From NCBI GenBank assembly GCA_900314455.1, contig OMVI01000014.1, positions 1 through 64,000 of the forward strand: a stretch of 64,000 nt of DNA, in the 5' to 3' direction. Positions 17,009 to 25,490 of this stretch are shown one piece after another. The DNA comes from an uncultured Prevotella sp. (GTDB lineage: Bacteria > Bacteroidota > Bacteroidia > Bacteroidales > Bacteroidaceae). The notes beneath the pieces are model-generated. The model made no database searches. It had not been told where the DNA came from and saw only the letters and a program-made list of their open reading frames with translations. Made by a program: the position numbers and the translations under genes. The stretch's first letter is position 1. Each line of letters starts with the position of its first letter.

Positions 17009-19171
17009 ATGAATACATTTACACATATCATAACCGATGCGACACATCTACCGGAGCGCAGCGTCGAGGCAACTCTGAAGTTACTGGAGGATGGTTGCAC
17101 GATACCGTTTATAGCCCGATACCGCAAGGAACGCACCGGAAACCTCAACGAAGTACAGATAACTCAAATCTATGAGCAGTACAACCGGCTGCTTACAATT
17201 CAGAAACGCAAGGAGACAATATTAAATACCATCGAAGAGCAGGGCAAGCTTACCGATGAGCTTAAAAGCAAAATCGACAACTGCTGGGAACCAACAGCAC
17301 TGGAAGACCTGTACCTTCCGTACAAGCCGAAGCGCCACACGAGAGCCGAAGTGGCACGCCAAAAAGGACTGGAACCGCTCGCCAAGACGATATATCTTCA
17401 ACGGGAGCAATCGCCGGAGATAGTTGCGGAGAGGTTCCTGAGCGACGATGTTGCCAACATCGACGAGGCAATAGACGGCGCAAAGGACATTATCGCAGAG
17501 ATGGTGTCGGAAAACGCGCAGGCGCGCAACGCTATCCGACGCGAGTATCAGCATGATGCGGTAATCACATCGAAAGTAATCAAGAAGAAGGAAAAGGAAG
17601 ACGAGGCACAGAAATATCGCAGTTATTTCGACTTCAGCAAACCTTTGAAGCGCGTTCCCTCGCACCAGCTCATGGCAATGCGGCGTGGCGAGGCAGCCGG
17701 TTTCCTACGTGTATCAATATCAGCCGACAATGATGAATGCGTCTACAAGCTGAAACGGCAGTTCGTCCGTGGCAATGGTCCATGTCAGAAGATTGTCGGC
17801 GAGGCCGTGGAGGATGCTTTCAAACGGCTCATAGACCCGTCAATTGAAAACGAATTCGCAGCAATGAGTAAGGATAAGGCAGACGAGGAGGCGATAAACG
17901 TGTTCGAAGAAAATCTCCGCCAACTGCTTCTATCACCTCCTTTAGGTCAGAAGCGCATCATGGCGGTAGACCCCGGCTTTGCCAACGGTTGCAAAATAGC
18001 TTGCCTCGACGCACAAGGCAACTTGGTCCATCATGAGATTATCTATCCACATCCGCCCAAACGCTACCGCGCACAAGCTATGATAGCCGTCATGAGAATG
18101 ATTCACGACTACCGGATTGAGGCCATTGCAATCGGAAACGGTACCGCAAGCCGTGAGACAAGTGAATTTATAAACGACAGTCTGAGCGAATTCAAGCGAC
18201 AATACAAGAACGATAAGGTTCCTTCCGTGTTCGTTGTGTCAGAAGACGGCGCAAGTATCTACTCCGCATCAGCAACCGCCCGTGAGGAGTTTCCTAACGA
18301 AGACGTCACCACCCGTGGCGCTGTCAGCATCGGGCGGAGGCTTATGGACCCGTTGTCAGAGCTCGTAAAGATAGACCCGAAGAACCTCGGCGTGGGCCAA
18401 TACCAGCATGATGTCGACCAAAAGAAGCTGAAACACGAACTTGACTTGACCGTTGAGAGCTGCGTAAACCAAGTCGGTGTTGACCTGAACACAGCCTCGC
18501 CGCATCTGCTGCAATACGTCAGCGGACTCGGACCGGGGCTTGCCAAGAACATCGTCACGTTCCGACGCGAGCATGGTCCCTTCTCTTCCCGCGAGCAGTT
18601 GCGCAAAGTTCCACGTCTCGGAGCTTCCGCCTACGAGCAGTGTGCAGGCTTCCTGCGCATCCCCGGCGGCACTAATCCTCTTGACAACTCTGCCGTTCAC
18701 CCCGAGAGCTACCACATTGTTGAGAAGATGGCAAGCGACAACGGATGCTCTGTTGCAGAACTTATCGACGACAAAGCACTACAAAAGAAAATCGATATAA
18801 AGAAATATGTGACGGCAGAGACTGGTCTTCCAACGCTCACCGACATCATGCAAGAGCTTGACAAGCCAGGTCGTGACCCTCGCGGAGAAATGACAGAGTT
18901 CTCATTTGACGACAGCGTCCACTCGATAGAAGACCTGCAAGAAGGCATGGAACTTCCAGGCATAGTCACCAACATAACAAACTTCGGAGCTTTCGTGGAC
19001 GTTGGCGTTCATCAGGACGGCCTTGTACACATTTCACAGTTGTCATCTCACTTCGTCAGCGACCCCACAAAGGTTGTCCATCTGCATCAACACGTCCGCG
19101 TAAAGGTTTTAGAAGTAGATGAGCGCAGACACCGTATAAGTCTGACTATGAGAAATGTAAGCCAAGAATAA
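17009..19171 (+). CDS. tex: Tex/YhgF family RNA-binding transcription accessory protein
   Basis: Cytoplasmic nucleic-acid-binding protein of 720 aa. The order is: a helical N-terminal region with IPFIARYRKERTG near residue 35, the YqgF/RNase H-like domain beginning MAVDPGFANGCK near 320, helix-hairpin-helix repeats (LLQYVSGLGPGLAKNIV, then KVPRLGASAYEQCAGFLRI), and a C-terminal S1 domain (GIVTNITNFGAFVDVGV..DGLVHISQLS). Length and domain order are those of Tex, which is linked to transcription and RNA decay. It is followed 29 bp later by a TonB-C-domain gene and probably shares its message. Confidence 0.95.
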   Translation: MNTFTHIITDATHLPERSVEATLKLLEDGCTIPFIARYRKERTGNLNEVQITQIYEQYNRLLTIQKRKETILNTIEEQGKLTDELKSKIDNCWEPTALEDLYLPYKPKRHTRAEVARQKGLEPLAKTIYLQREQSPEIVAERFLSDDVANIDEAIDGAKDIIAEMVSENAQARNAIRREYQHDAVITSKVIKKKEKEDEAQKYRSYFDFSKPLKRVPSHQLMAMRRGEAAGFLRVSISADNDECVYKLKRQFVRGNGPCQKIVGEAVEDAFKRLIDPSIENEFAAMSKDKADEEAINVFEENLRQLLLSPPLGQKRIMAVDPGFANGCKIACLDAQGNLVHHEIIYPHPPKRYRAQAMIAVMRMIHDYRIEAIAIGNGTASRETSEFINDSLSEFKRQYKNDKVPSVFVVSEDGASIYSASATAREEFPNEDVTTRGAVSIGRRLMDPLSELVKIDPKNLGVGQYQHDVDQKKLKHELDLTVESCVNQVGVDLNTASPHLLQYVSGLGPGLAKNIVTFRREHGPFSSREQLRKVPRLGASAYEQCAGFLRIPGGTNPLDNSAVHPESYHIVEKMASDNGCSVAELIDDKALQKKIDIKKYVTAETGLPTLTDIMQELDKPGRDPRGEMTEFSFDDSVHSIEDLQEGMELPGIVTNITNFGAFVDVGVHQDGLVHISQLSSHFVSDPTKVVHLHQHVRVKVLEVDERRHRISLTMRNVSQE

Positions 19172-19200
19172 GACTACAGTTACAAATCAAAAAACAATAT

Positions 19201-19770
19201 ATGAAAATCAAAAAGAACATAATCATCCTGCTTGCCGCGATACTGTCGTTACCTATTTCGGCACAGACGGTAGAAAAGAACAAACTCAATTTCACGCGCA
19301 TCAGCAACGACGAGCTCGGCGATGTCTACTCACTCGGCGACACACTCTTTGCCGATGCCAACGACTTCAATAAATTTCCGAGGGTCATTCTATATAATAA
19401 GGAAGCCATGGAATACCGCCATAAGACCTTATATGTAGAGAAATATCCCGGTGAAATACAGGAACAGTTTGCCATTTTCCCAGAAGGAAAGTTCAGCACG
19501 TGGGCAAGCAAGAACATCATTTACCCAAAGAAAGCCCTTAAGAAACGCATTCACGGAGTCGTATCGATAGCCTGCATCATCGATACCACTGGCCATGCAA
19601 CACATATTACACTCGAAAACCAACCCGACGAATTACTTGTCAAGGAAGCGACGAGACTCCTCAGCGTCATGCCAGCATGGACACCGGCTCACTTCAACGA
19701 CCGTAAAGGCAACATGTCGTGTATCCTTGACATCTGGTTTGAACTACCTGCGAATGCGAAAAAGAAGTAG
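19201..19770 (+). CDS. Exported protein with a TonB C-terminal domain
   Basis: A 189-aa protein with a signal peptide (MKIKKNIIILLAAILSLPIS, cleavage after AQT likely). Residues about 100-185 fit a TonB C-terminal fold: YPKKALKKRIHGVVSIACII, then DTTGHATHITL, then VMPAWTPAHFNDRKG. It lacks the long proline-rich spacer and the uncleaved N-terminal anchor of a true energy-transducing TonB, so it may be a periplasmic or lipid-anchored relative common in Bacteroidota. Located 29 bp after tex, ending at a bidirectional terminator. The function is unknown; the domain call is moderately sure. Confidence 0.7.
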   Translation: MKIKKNIIILLAAILSLPISAQTVEKNKLNFTRISNDELGDVYSLGDTLFADANDFNKFPRVILYNKEAMEYRHKTLYVEKYPGEIQEQFAIFPEGKFSTWASKNIIYPKKALKKRIHGVVSIACIIDTTGHATHITLENQPDELLVKEATRLLSVMPAWTPAHFNDRKGNMSCILDIWFELPANAKKK

Positions 19771-19823
19771 ACTCACTTACAGAAGACAATCCTTCATAAT
19801 ATACTAGACATAGAACACGGAAA

Positions 19824-19863
19824 TACCCCCGGTCCAAGTCGCTTATGACTTCAACCGGGGGTA
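19824..19863. terminator. Bidirectional terminator between the TonB-C gene and rplT
   Basis: TACCCCCGGT (19824-19833) pairs with ACCGGGGGTA (19854-19863). An inner AAGTC/GACTT stem continues after a 2-nt internal loop. It is placed between convergent genes with AT-rich DNA on both sides. Confidence 0.82.
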
Positions 19864-19886
19864 ATTAATTTTCGGTTTGTTTTATT

Positions 19887-20231
19887 TTACTTAACCTTCT
19901 CTACAATAGCCTTGAAAGCATCAGGGTTGTTGAGTGCGAGGTCAGCGAGGACCTTGCGGTTAATCTCGATACCGTTCTTGTGGAGGGCTCCCATAAGCTG
20001 GCTATAGCTCATATCGTACAGACGAGCGGCAGCGTTGATACGCTGAATCCACAGAGCGCGGAAGTTGCGCTTCTTGTTACGACGGTCACGATAAGCGTAG
20101 GTAAGACCCTTCTCATAGGTATTCTTGGCTACTGTCCAGACGTTCTTGCGGGCACCGTAGTTACCCTTGGTCTGCTTTAAAATCTTCTTTCTTCTTGCTC
20201 TTGAAGCAACGTGATTTACTGATCTTGGCAT
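19887..20231 (-). CDS. rplT: 50S ribosomal protein L20
   Basis: A basic 114-aa protein of L20 length, starting [19 protein letters not shown] and containing [20 protein letters not shown], which binds 23S rRNA early in 50S assembly. It is the last gene of infC-rpmI-rplT, 36 bp after rpmI. In other bacteria L20 represses this operon through a leader or intergenic RNA structure. I did not find a convincing mimic here. Confidence 0.98.
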   Translation of the reverse strand: MPRSVNHVASRARRKKILKQTKGNYGARKNVWTVAKNTYEKGLTYAYRDRRNKKRNFRALWIQRINAAARLYDMSYSQLMGALHKNGIEINRKVLADLALNNPDAFKAIVEKVK

Positions 20232-20267
20232 AGTTTTTTCTTTTTAAATGTTCTACTGATAAGTGAA

Positions 20268-20465
20268 TTAACGCAGATTGAGCAGATCACGTACCTGCTT
20301 CAAGTTGCTGTGGTCAACAAGTGTCTGATGATCCAGATTTCTCTTCTGCTTCTTTGTCTTCTTAGTCAGAATGTGACTGTGGTAAGCATGATGACGCTTA
20401 ATCTTACCAGTACCGGTGAATGTAAATCTTTTCTTAGCACCGGAATTTGTTTTCTGCTTTGGCAT
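20268..20465 (-). CDS. rpmI: 50S ribosomal protein L35
   Basis: A 65-aa, very basic protein with the L35 pattern [20 protein letters not shown] and a C-terminal [15 protein letters not shown]. The gene is middle in infC-rpmI-rplT, with a 119-bp gap after infC, long enough to hold regulatory RNA, though I see no clear hairpin there. Confidence 0.98.
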   Translation of the reverse strand: MPKQKTNSGAKKRFTFTGTGKIKRHHAYHSHILTKKTKKQKRNLDHQTLVDHSNLKQVRDLLNLR

Positions 20466-20584
20466 TTTTACTTAAAATTTAAATTATTACATCTATTATA
20501 AAAGGTGGCAACGTATATACCAGACGGTACCACACAGTTTTTCTCATTCTATATCCCTATAGTAAGGATTGTAACGGGCTCTAT

Positions 20585-21277
20585 TTACTTTGCCTCCTCA
20601 CTGAGTTTCTTCAGCGCATCGGCACCACCCTTGGCATTGGCGAACAGTCCGCTCTTCTCAGCCTGCTCTTCCTTAGCCTTCTTCTCAGCTTCTTTGGCTT
20701 CAGCTTCCTGCAACTCACGGTCGCGCTTCTGCTGACTCTTCTTCTGAATTCCAGCCTTCTTCGGAGCGAGATACAGGAACATCTTCTTTCCTTCAAGCTT
20801 AGGCATCTGCTCTACTTTACCAAGTTCCTCAAGGTCGTTGGCAAAGCGCAGCAACAGGACCTCTCCCTGTTCCTTGAACAGGATACTACGTCCGCGGAAG
20901 AAAACGTAAGCACGAACCTTGTTGCCTTCCTTGAGGAACTCCTCAGCATGCTTTAGTTTGAACTGGTAGTCGTGCTCGTCGGTCTGCGGTCCGAAACGTA
21001 TCTCCTTGACTTCCTGCTTCACCTGCTTCTGCTTCATTTCCTTCTGACGGCGCTTCTGCTGGTAAAGGAACTTCGAATAGTCGATGAGACGGCAGACAGG
21101 CGGTTGTGCATTAGGAGAAATCTCCACAAGGTCGACACCCTCACGGCGTGCCAAATCCAACGCCTTACGTATTGGCATTACTTCTGAGCCATTGTCGCTT
21201 ACAACGCGCACTTCCTTTACACGGATGTGCTCGTTTGTACGATACTTGTACTTTAAATCGTCTTTTTTACCTCTCAT
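20585..21277 (-). CDS. infC: Translation initiation factor IF-3
   Basis: A 230-aa IF-3. The N-terminal domain begins [19 protein letters not shown] and the C-domain contains [17 protein letters not shown] and [10 protein letters not shown]. The last 50 residues are a Lys/Glu/Ala/Gln-rich tail ([20 protein letters not shown]) not present in E. coli IF-3 (180 aa); such tails occur in Bacteroidota. It starts with ATG, not the AUU used by E. coli for autoregulation. It has its own promoter at 21338-21369, after the thrS terminator. Confidence 0.96.
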   Translation of the reverse strand: MRGKKDDLKYKYRTNEHIRVKEVRVVSDNGSEVMPIRKALDLARREGVDLVEISPNAQPPVCRLIDYSKFLYQQKRRQKEMKQKQVKQEVKEIRFGPQTDEHDYQFKLKHAEEFLKEGNKVRAYVFFRGRSILFKEQGEVLLLRFANDLEELGKVEQMPKLEGKKMFLYLAPKKAGIQKKSQQKRDRELQEAEAKEAEKKAKEEQAEKSGLFANAKGGADALKKLSEEAK

Positions 21278-21337
21278 TCAATTCTTTTATAAGTTCTTTG
21301 TATAGGGCACAATTCACCCTTTTTAGGAAATCGGCTG

Positions 21338-21369
21338 CAAAGTTAATCATTTTCAAGCTATTGAGCAAA
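21338..21369 (-). promoter_or_regulatory. Promoter of infC-rpmI-rplT
   Basis: Minus-strand TTTG (21369-21366), a 20-bp gap and TAACTTTG (21345-21338). It lies between the thrS terminator hairpin and infC, so the ribosomal part of the cluster can be read without thrS. The leader would be about 55 nt. Confidence 0.68.
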
Positions 21370-21410
21370 TTTTTCCGTTGCTAAATTCAATAAAATGTTA
21401 AAAGGAAAGA

Positions 21411-21450
21411 AGCCAGGAGGGTTTTGCCTTTGTAAGGTTTCCTCCTGGCT
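21411..21450 (-). terminator. Terminator or attenuator between thrS and infC
   Basis: AGCCAGGAGG (21411-21420) pairs with CCTCCTGGCT (21441-21450) around a 20-nt loop. Read leftwards it is followed by TCTTTCCTTTT. It separates thrS from the infC promoter. Confidence 0.75.
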
Positions 21451-21463
21451 CCTTTATGTTGTG

Positions 21464-21525
21464 GCTATAGACGGGGATAGATGTCTATAGACGGGATAGA
21501 CTAAATAGATAATTATAGACGGGCG
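21464..21525. repeat. Three short direct repeats (TATAGACGGG) at the thrS 3' end
   Basis: TATAGACGGG occurs three times between the thrS stop codon and its terminator, with irregular spacing (about 19 and 30 bp) and intervening TAGAT-type variants. Origin by local duplication is likely; a function is not evident. Confidence 0.6.
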
Positions 21526-21526
21526 A

Positions 21527-23479
21527 TTACTCGTCGACAACTTTGAGCTGGTCGGCGACCTTGTCGTTGATGAGCTTGCAGAAGTCGTCAATAGACATTG
21601 TAGCCTGCTCGCCGCCACCCTGCTCACGCATGCTGACGAGGTTGTCGGCAGCTTCCTTCTCACCGACGATAACCATGTAAGGGACACGCTTCAACTCGTT
21701 GTCGCGAATCTTACGTCCAATCTTCTCGTTACGGTCGTCGATGTATCCGCGTACATTTTGCTTGTCGAAGAGTTTCTTAACCTTCTCAGCATAGTCGTTG
21801 TACTTCTCAGAAATAGGCAAAATGGCAACCTGGTCAGGTGCGAGCCACAATGGGAAGTGACCTGCTGTGTGCTCGATGAGTACGGCGGTGAAACGCTCCA
21901 GCGAACCGAACGGTGCACGGTGAATCATGACCGGAGTCTTCTTAGAGTTGTCCTCAGCAGTGTATTCGAGGTGGAAACGCTCCGGCAGGTTGTAGTCGAC
22001 CTGTATAGTACCGAGCTGCCACTTACGTCCGATGGCATCCTTTACCATGAAGTCGAGCTTAGGACCATAGAAAGCAGCCTCGCCCTCTTCCTCGTGAGTC
22101 TTCAAACCCTTTTCCTTACAAGCCTCGCGGATGGCGTTCTGACTCTCTTCCCAAATCTCATCAGAGCCGATATACTTGTCAGTATCCTTCGGGTCACGTA
22201 GTGAAATCTGAGCCTCATAGTCGTTGAAGCCGAATACAGAGAACACCTTCTGAATGATGTCGATGACGGTTTCAAACTCAGCCTTTACCTGGTCTGGACG
22301 AACGAAGATATGCGCATCGTCCTGCGTGAACGTACGAACACGAGTCAGTCCGTGCAGCTCACCACTCTTCTCATAGCGGAATACAGTTCCGAACTCAGAG
22401 ATACGGAGAGGTAAATCTTTGTATGAACGTGGCTTGCGGGCGTAAACCTCACAGTGGTGAGGGCAGTTCATTGGCTTCAGCATGTACTCCTCATCCTCTT
22501 CTGGAGTGTGGATTGGCTGGAAAGAGTCCTTACCATAGTGTGCATAGTGACCCGAAGTGACATACAGGTTCTTTGAACCGATACCCGGAGTGATAACCTC
22601 CTGATAGTTGTAAGGCTTCAGAATGCGACGGAGCAGGTCCTGAAGGCGCAGGCGAAGCTGCGTTCCCTTCGGCAGCCAGATAGGCAGACCCTTACCTACA
22701 CGCTCAGAGAACATGAATAGCTCCATCTCCTTTCCAATCTTACGATGGTCGCGCTTCTTAGCCTCCTCAAGCATAACGAGATACTCGTCGAGCATCTTCT
22801 TCTTCGGGAACGTGATGCCATAGATACGAGTCATCTGCTCGCGCTTGGCATCACCACGCCAGAATGCACCAGCAACACTTGTTATCTTGATAGCCTTGAT
22901 GGCACCTGTAGACAAGAGGTGAGGACCGGCGCAGAGGTCGGTGAAGTTGCCCTGAGTGTATGTTGTGATAGTTCCGTCCTTCAAATCCTGTGAGATATGC
23001 TCAACCTTATAGTGCTGACCCATAGCCTCGAATTCCTTGATGGCGTCGGCCTTGGACACCTCACGGCGAACAAGCGGCTCGTCCTTCTTGGCGAGTTCCT
23101 TCATCTTAGCCTCAATCTTCGGGAAGTCGTTCTCACTGATGGTTGTTCTCTCAGGTGGCATGACATCGTAGAAGAAGCCGTTGTCTACAGCCGGACCGAA
23201 ACCGAACTGTATGCCTGGGTAAAGCTCCTGCAAAGCTTCTGCAAGCAGGTGGGCTGACGTGTGCCAGAATGTTTTCTTACCCTGCTCATCGTCAAACTTG
23301 TAAAGTTCGATGCTGGCGTCCTCGTTTATTGGACGGTTAAGCTCTACAGTCTCACCATTTACTCCGCAACATACAACGTTGCGAGCGAGAGCCGGCGAGA
23401 TACTCTCGGCGATTTGTAACCCGGTTACGCCCTGTTCGTACTCACGAACGGAACCATCCGGAAATGTGATTTTTACCAT
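21527..23479 (-). CDS. thrS: Threonyl-tRNA synthetase
   Basis: A 650-aa class II synthetase that charges tRNA-Thr. The order is an N-terminal TGS domain ([18 protein letters not shown]), the editing domain with [11 protein letters not shown] and CAGPHL, the catalytic core with motif 2 [18 protein letters not shown] and the zinc ligand Cys in KPMNCPHHC, motif 3 [11 protein letters not shown], and a C-terminal anticodon-binding domain ([15 protein letters not shown]). All domains are present and the length is usual. It heads the conserved thrS-infC-rpmI-rplT neighbourhood but is separated from infC by a hairpin and a fresh promoter. Confidence 0.98.
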   Translation of the reverse strand: MVKITFPDGSVREYEQGVTGLQIAESISPALARNVVCCGVNGETVELNRPINEDASIELYKFDDEQGKKTFWHTSAHLLAEALQELYPGIQFGFGPAVDNGFFYDVMPPERTTISENDFPKIEAKMKELAKKDEPLVRREVSKADAIKEFEAMGQHYKVEHISQDLKDGTITTYTQGNFTDLCAGPHLLSTGAIKAIKITSVAGAFWRGDAKREQMTRIYGITFPKKKMLDEYLVMLEEAKKRDHRKIGKEMELFMFSERVGKGLPIWLPKGTQLRLRLQDLLRRILKPYNYQEVITPGIGSKNLYVTSGHYAHYGKDSFQPIHTPEEDEEYMLKPMNCPHHCEVYARKPRSYKDLPLRISEFGTVFRYEKSGELHGLTRVRTFTQDDAHIFVRPDQVKAEFETVIDIIQKVFSVFGFNDYEAQISLRDPKDTDKYIGSDEIWEESQNAIREACKEKGLKTHEEEGEAAFYGPKLDFMVKDAIGRKWQLGTIQVDYNLPERFHLEYTAEDNSKKTPVMIHRAPFGSLERFTAVLIEHTAGHFPLWLAPDQVAILPISEKYNDYAEKVKKLFDKQNVRGYIDDRNEKIGRKIRDNELKRVPYMVIVGEKEAADNLVSMREQGGGEQATMSIDDFCKLINDKVADQLKVVDE

Positions 23480-23509
23480 GACAAATTAGTATTATATCTT
23501 AATCGAACG

Positions 23510-23540
23510 CAAAATTAATACAATTCATTGAAACGACAAA
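23510..23540 (-). promoter_or_regulatory. Full consensus promoter of thrS
   Basis: Minus-strand TTTG (23540-23537), a 19-bp gap and TAATTTTG (23517-23510). The leader to the ATG at 23479 is about 25 nt, so there is no room for a long tRNA-sensing leader. Confidence 0.72.
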
Positions 23541-23705
23541 GCCAAATCCGTTTTTTTGAAAATAATTAATGTATTACTGAAACTTCAAAATAAGCGTTAA
23601 TTCCCTACCCTTTCCGCACTTTGAAAACGAACGGACAAAATGCCGTCAATGACCTTTCATAACATCAAAGCTAACCTATTGAGTTCCAAAAGGATAGATT
23701 TCGAG
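23541..23705. other. Gene-free stretch upstream of the thrS promoter
   Basis: I see no open frame of convincing length and no strong hairpin here. The final TTCGAG (23700-23705) is shared with the left edge of repeat copy A and may be the boundary of the repeat element. Confidence 0.4.
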
Positions 23706-23793
23706 TTGAAAAATAAATTAAAAATGCTGGAAAAACAAATTAAAAATGGGAGAAAAATAATTTATTTTTCAATCAAAAATAAATTAAAAATCA
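23706..23793 (+). repeat. AT-rich 22-bp-unit array, copy B (four units)
   Basis: Four tandem 22-bp units, with cores AAAAATAAATTAAAAAT (units 1 and 4), AAAAACAAATTAAAAAT (unit 2) and the half-inverted AAAAATAATTTATTTTT (unit 3), and 5-bp variable spacers. It is followed by AAGACATAAGATAAGCTTTTGTATT. GCTTTTGTATT there (23807-23817) is complementary to AATACAAAAGC at about 23842-23852, so the right flank can form its own hairpin. It lies in the 570-bp gap between thrS and gltA. Confidence 0.85.
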
Positions 23794-23912
23794 AGACATA
23801 AGATAAGCTTTTGTATTGCGGAACATAACCTACGGCTTTCTAATACAAAAGCGCAAGCATTACAAAAGTTCCACTTTAAGACTTCAACTATTATAACTTC
23901 AGCCATGCCAAA

Positions 23913-24026
23913 CTACCGCAAGGGCGCCCCTTGTGGGTACCCGGTCGGTCTGAAAGACCGAATATAATAATCATATTTGCCTTTTTAAGGCAACCGGGCG
24001 CCCACAAGGGACGCCCCCTGCGGTGG
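23913..24026. repeat. Cloverleaf-like inverted-repeat element downstream of gltA
   Basis: Outer arms at 23913-23944 and 23994-24026 are complementary over about 30 bp with a few mismatches (CCGCA..GGGCGCCCCTTGTGGG against CCCACAAGGGACGCCCCCTGCGG). Between them are two perfect small hairpins, TCGGTC/GACCGA at 23945-23961 and TTGCCTT/AAGGCAA at 23977-23993. The outer stem is G+C-rich while the surroundings are A+T-rich. It begins 23 bp beyond the gltA stop codon and could end that transcript. Its composition and shape suggest a mobile intergenic repeat; no second copy is in this window. Confidence 0.75.
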
Positions 24027-24049
24027 AATAAAAAGTTGCTTGAAATAAA

Positions 24050-25396
24050 CTATCTGTCCTCAATAGGCACATAGTCCTTCTTGCCGAGTATGTTCTTGTA
24101 AGCCGGACGGATGATACGACGACCCTCGAAGTTGAGTTCCTCGATACGGTGGGCTGTCCAACCTACAATACGGCTCATAGCGAATATAGGCGTGTAGATT
24201 TCCTGTGGCAATCCAATCATCTCGTATATGAAGCCACTATAGAAGTCGAGGTTGGCACAAGCAGGCTTTCTCGACTTACGATGTGCCATCAGGCACTTGA
24301 TGCCCTCTTGCTCAATGAGGCGCAGGAAGTTGTATTCGTCCTCGCGTCCCTTCTCCTTTGCAAGCAGTCCGGCAAGTTTCTTGAGCTCCACGGCACGAGG
24401 GTCGCTAAGCGTGTAGACAGCATGTCCGATGCCATAGATAAGTCCCGACTTGTCGTAAGCCTCCTTATTGAGCATACGGTTGAGGTATGTATCAATCTCA
24501 TCGATGTTCGACCAGTCCTTGATTGCTTCCTTCAGATGATGGAACATATTGATGCACTTGATGTTGGCGCCGCCATGCAACGGACCTTTCAGTGAGCCGA
24601 TGCCAGCCGCAATGGACGAATAAGTGTCGGTGCGGGTAGACGATGTGACACGAACGGTGAACGTCGAGTTGTTACCACCACCGTGCTCAGCCTGGACAAT
24701 CATAAGCAAATCAAGCATTCGGGCGTCAAGTTCGGTGTATTCGTCGTGCTTTATCATATAAAGGAAGTTCTCGGCGATACTCAAATCCTCCTTTGGATGA
24801 CGGATGTGGAGGCTCCGTCCCTGTACACTATGTCTATAAATATTGTATGCGTAGGCAATGATGGTCGGGAACTTCGCTATCAACTCAATCGACTGACGCA
24901 TTAGGTTGTCGCGGCTTATGTCGTCGGGGTTCGGGTCGAAGGTGTACATCTCGAGTACGCAACGTGCCAGGATGTTCATGATATTACTGCCTTCGAGGTC
25001 GATGATGTGTACTATCGTACGATGGTCGAGCGGCATATTGTCGTTGAGAAGGCCACGGAACGCAGCCAGTTCCTCCTTGTCGGGAAGCTGACCCGACAGC
25101 AGCAGGTATGCAATCTCTTCAAAGCCGAAGCGCTTCTCTTTCAGAAGAGGCTCCACAAGGTCGTTTAGCTCGTAGCCACGGTAGTAGAGCTTGCCCTCAC
25201 AAGGTTTCAGACTGCCGTCCTCGGCACGCTCATATCCGACAACGTTACCAATGTTTGTCAGTCCGACAAGTACTCCGGAACCGTCTTCGTTACGCAGTCC
25301 GCGCTTGACACCGTACTTCGAGAAAGCCTCACGGGGTATCTTGCACGAGTTCTTTACTTCGTCCGACAGTTTGTATATTAGATATTCTTTGTTCAT
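24050..25396 (-). CDS. gltA: Citrate synthase
   Basis: Condenses acetyl-CoA and oxaloacetate to citrate. The 448-aa protein has the substrate and catalytic regions of the family: QAEHGGGNNSTFTVRVTSST near residue 235, GPLHGGANIKCI near 270, GIGHAVYTLSDPRA near 325 and the catalytic Asp region ANLDFYSGF near 385. It is longer at the N-terminus than the E. coli enzyme. The ATG has an AAGGAGG sequence 7 bp upstream, a rare perfect Shine-Dalgarno for this phylum. It is 94 bp downstream of aconitase in the same direction. Isocitrate dehydrogenase, often between them in relatives, is absent. Confidence 0.96.
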   Translation of the reverse strand: MNKEYLIYKLSDEVKNSCKIPREAFSKYGVKRGLRNEDGSGVLVGLTNIGNVVGYERAEDGSLKPCEGKLYYRGYELNDLVEPLLKEKRFGFEEIAYLLLSGQLPDKEELAAFRGLLNDNMPLDHRTIVHIIDLEGSNIMNILARCVLEMYTFDPNPDDISRDNLMRQSIELIAKFPTIIAYAYNIYRHSVQGRSLHIRHPKEDLSIAENFLYMIKHDEYTELDARMLDLLMIVQAEHGGGNNSTFTVRVTSSTRTDTYSSIAAGIGSLKGPLHGGANIKCINMFHHLKEAIKDWSNIDEIDTYLNRMLNKEAYDKSGLIYGIGHAVYTLSDPRAVELKKLAGLLAKEKGREDEYNFLRLIEQEGIKCLMAHRKSRKPACANLDFYSGFIYEMIGLPQEIYTPIFAMSRIVGWTAHRIEELNFEGRRIIRPAYKNILGKKDYVPIEDR

Positions 25397-25402
25397 TTCA
25401 AT

Positions 25403-25409
25403 CCTCCTT
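25403..25409 (-). promoter_or_regulatory. Strong Shine-Dalgarno sequence before gltA
   Basis: The minus strand reads AAGGAGG about 7 bp before the gltA ATG. Most genes in this window have no such sequence, so gltA is likely initiated efficiently even when internal to the acn-gltA message. Confidence 0.7.
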
Positions 25410-25490
25410 ATCCCCCACCGTAAATGGCAAGGGGCATTTAAATCGTTGTTATCCTGAATGTCATACCGCGCTCTGACAAAGCATGCCGGC

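Noticed and set aside
20466..20584. L20-binding regulatory RNA between infC and rpmI
   Set aside because: The gap is long enough, but I could not build a stable structure like the known L20 sites by eye.
23706..23793. CRISPR array
   Set aside because: The repeat is 17 bp and the spacers only 5 bp, far below CRISPR sizes, the core is low-complexity AT, and no cas genes are near. Classed as a tandem repeat element.
23913..24026. tRNA gene, because of the cloverleaf-like pairing
   Set aside because: The outer stem is about 30 bp instead of 7, there is no anticodon arm of the right size and no T-loop TTCRANY sequence.
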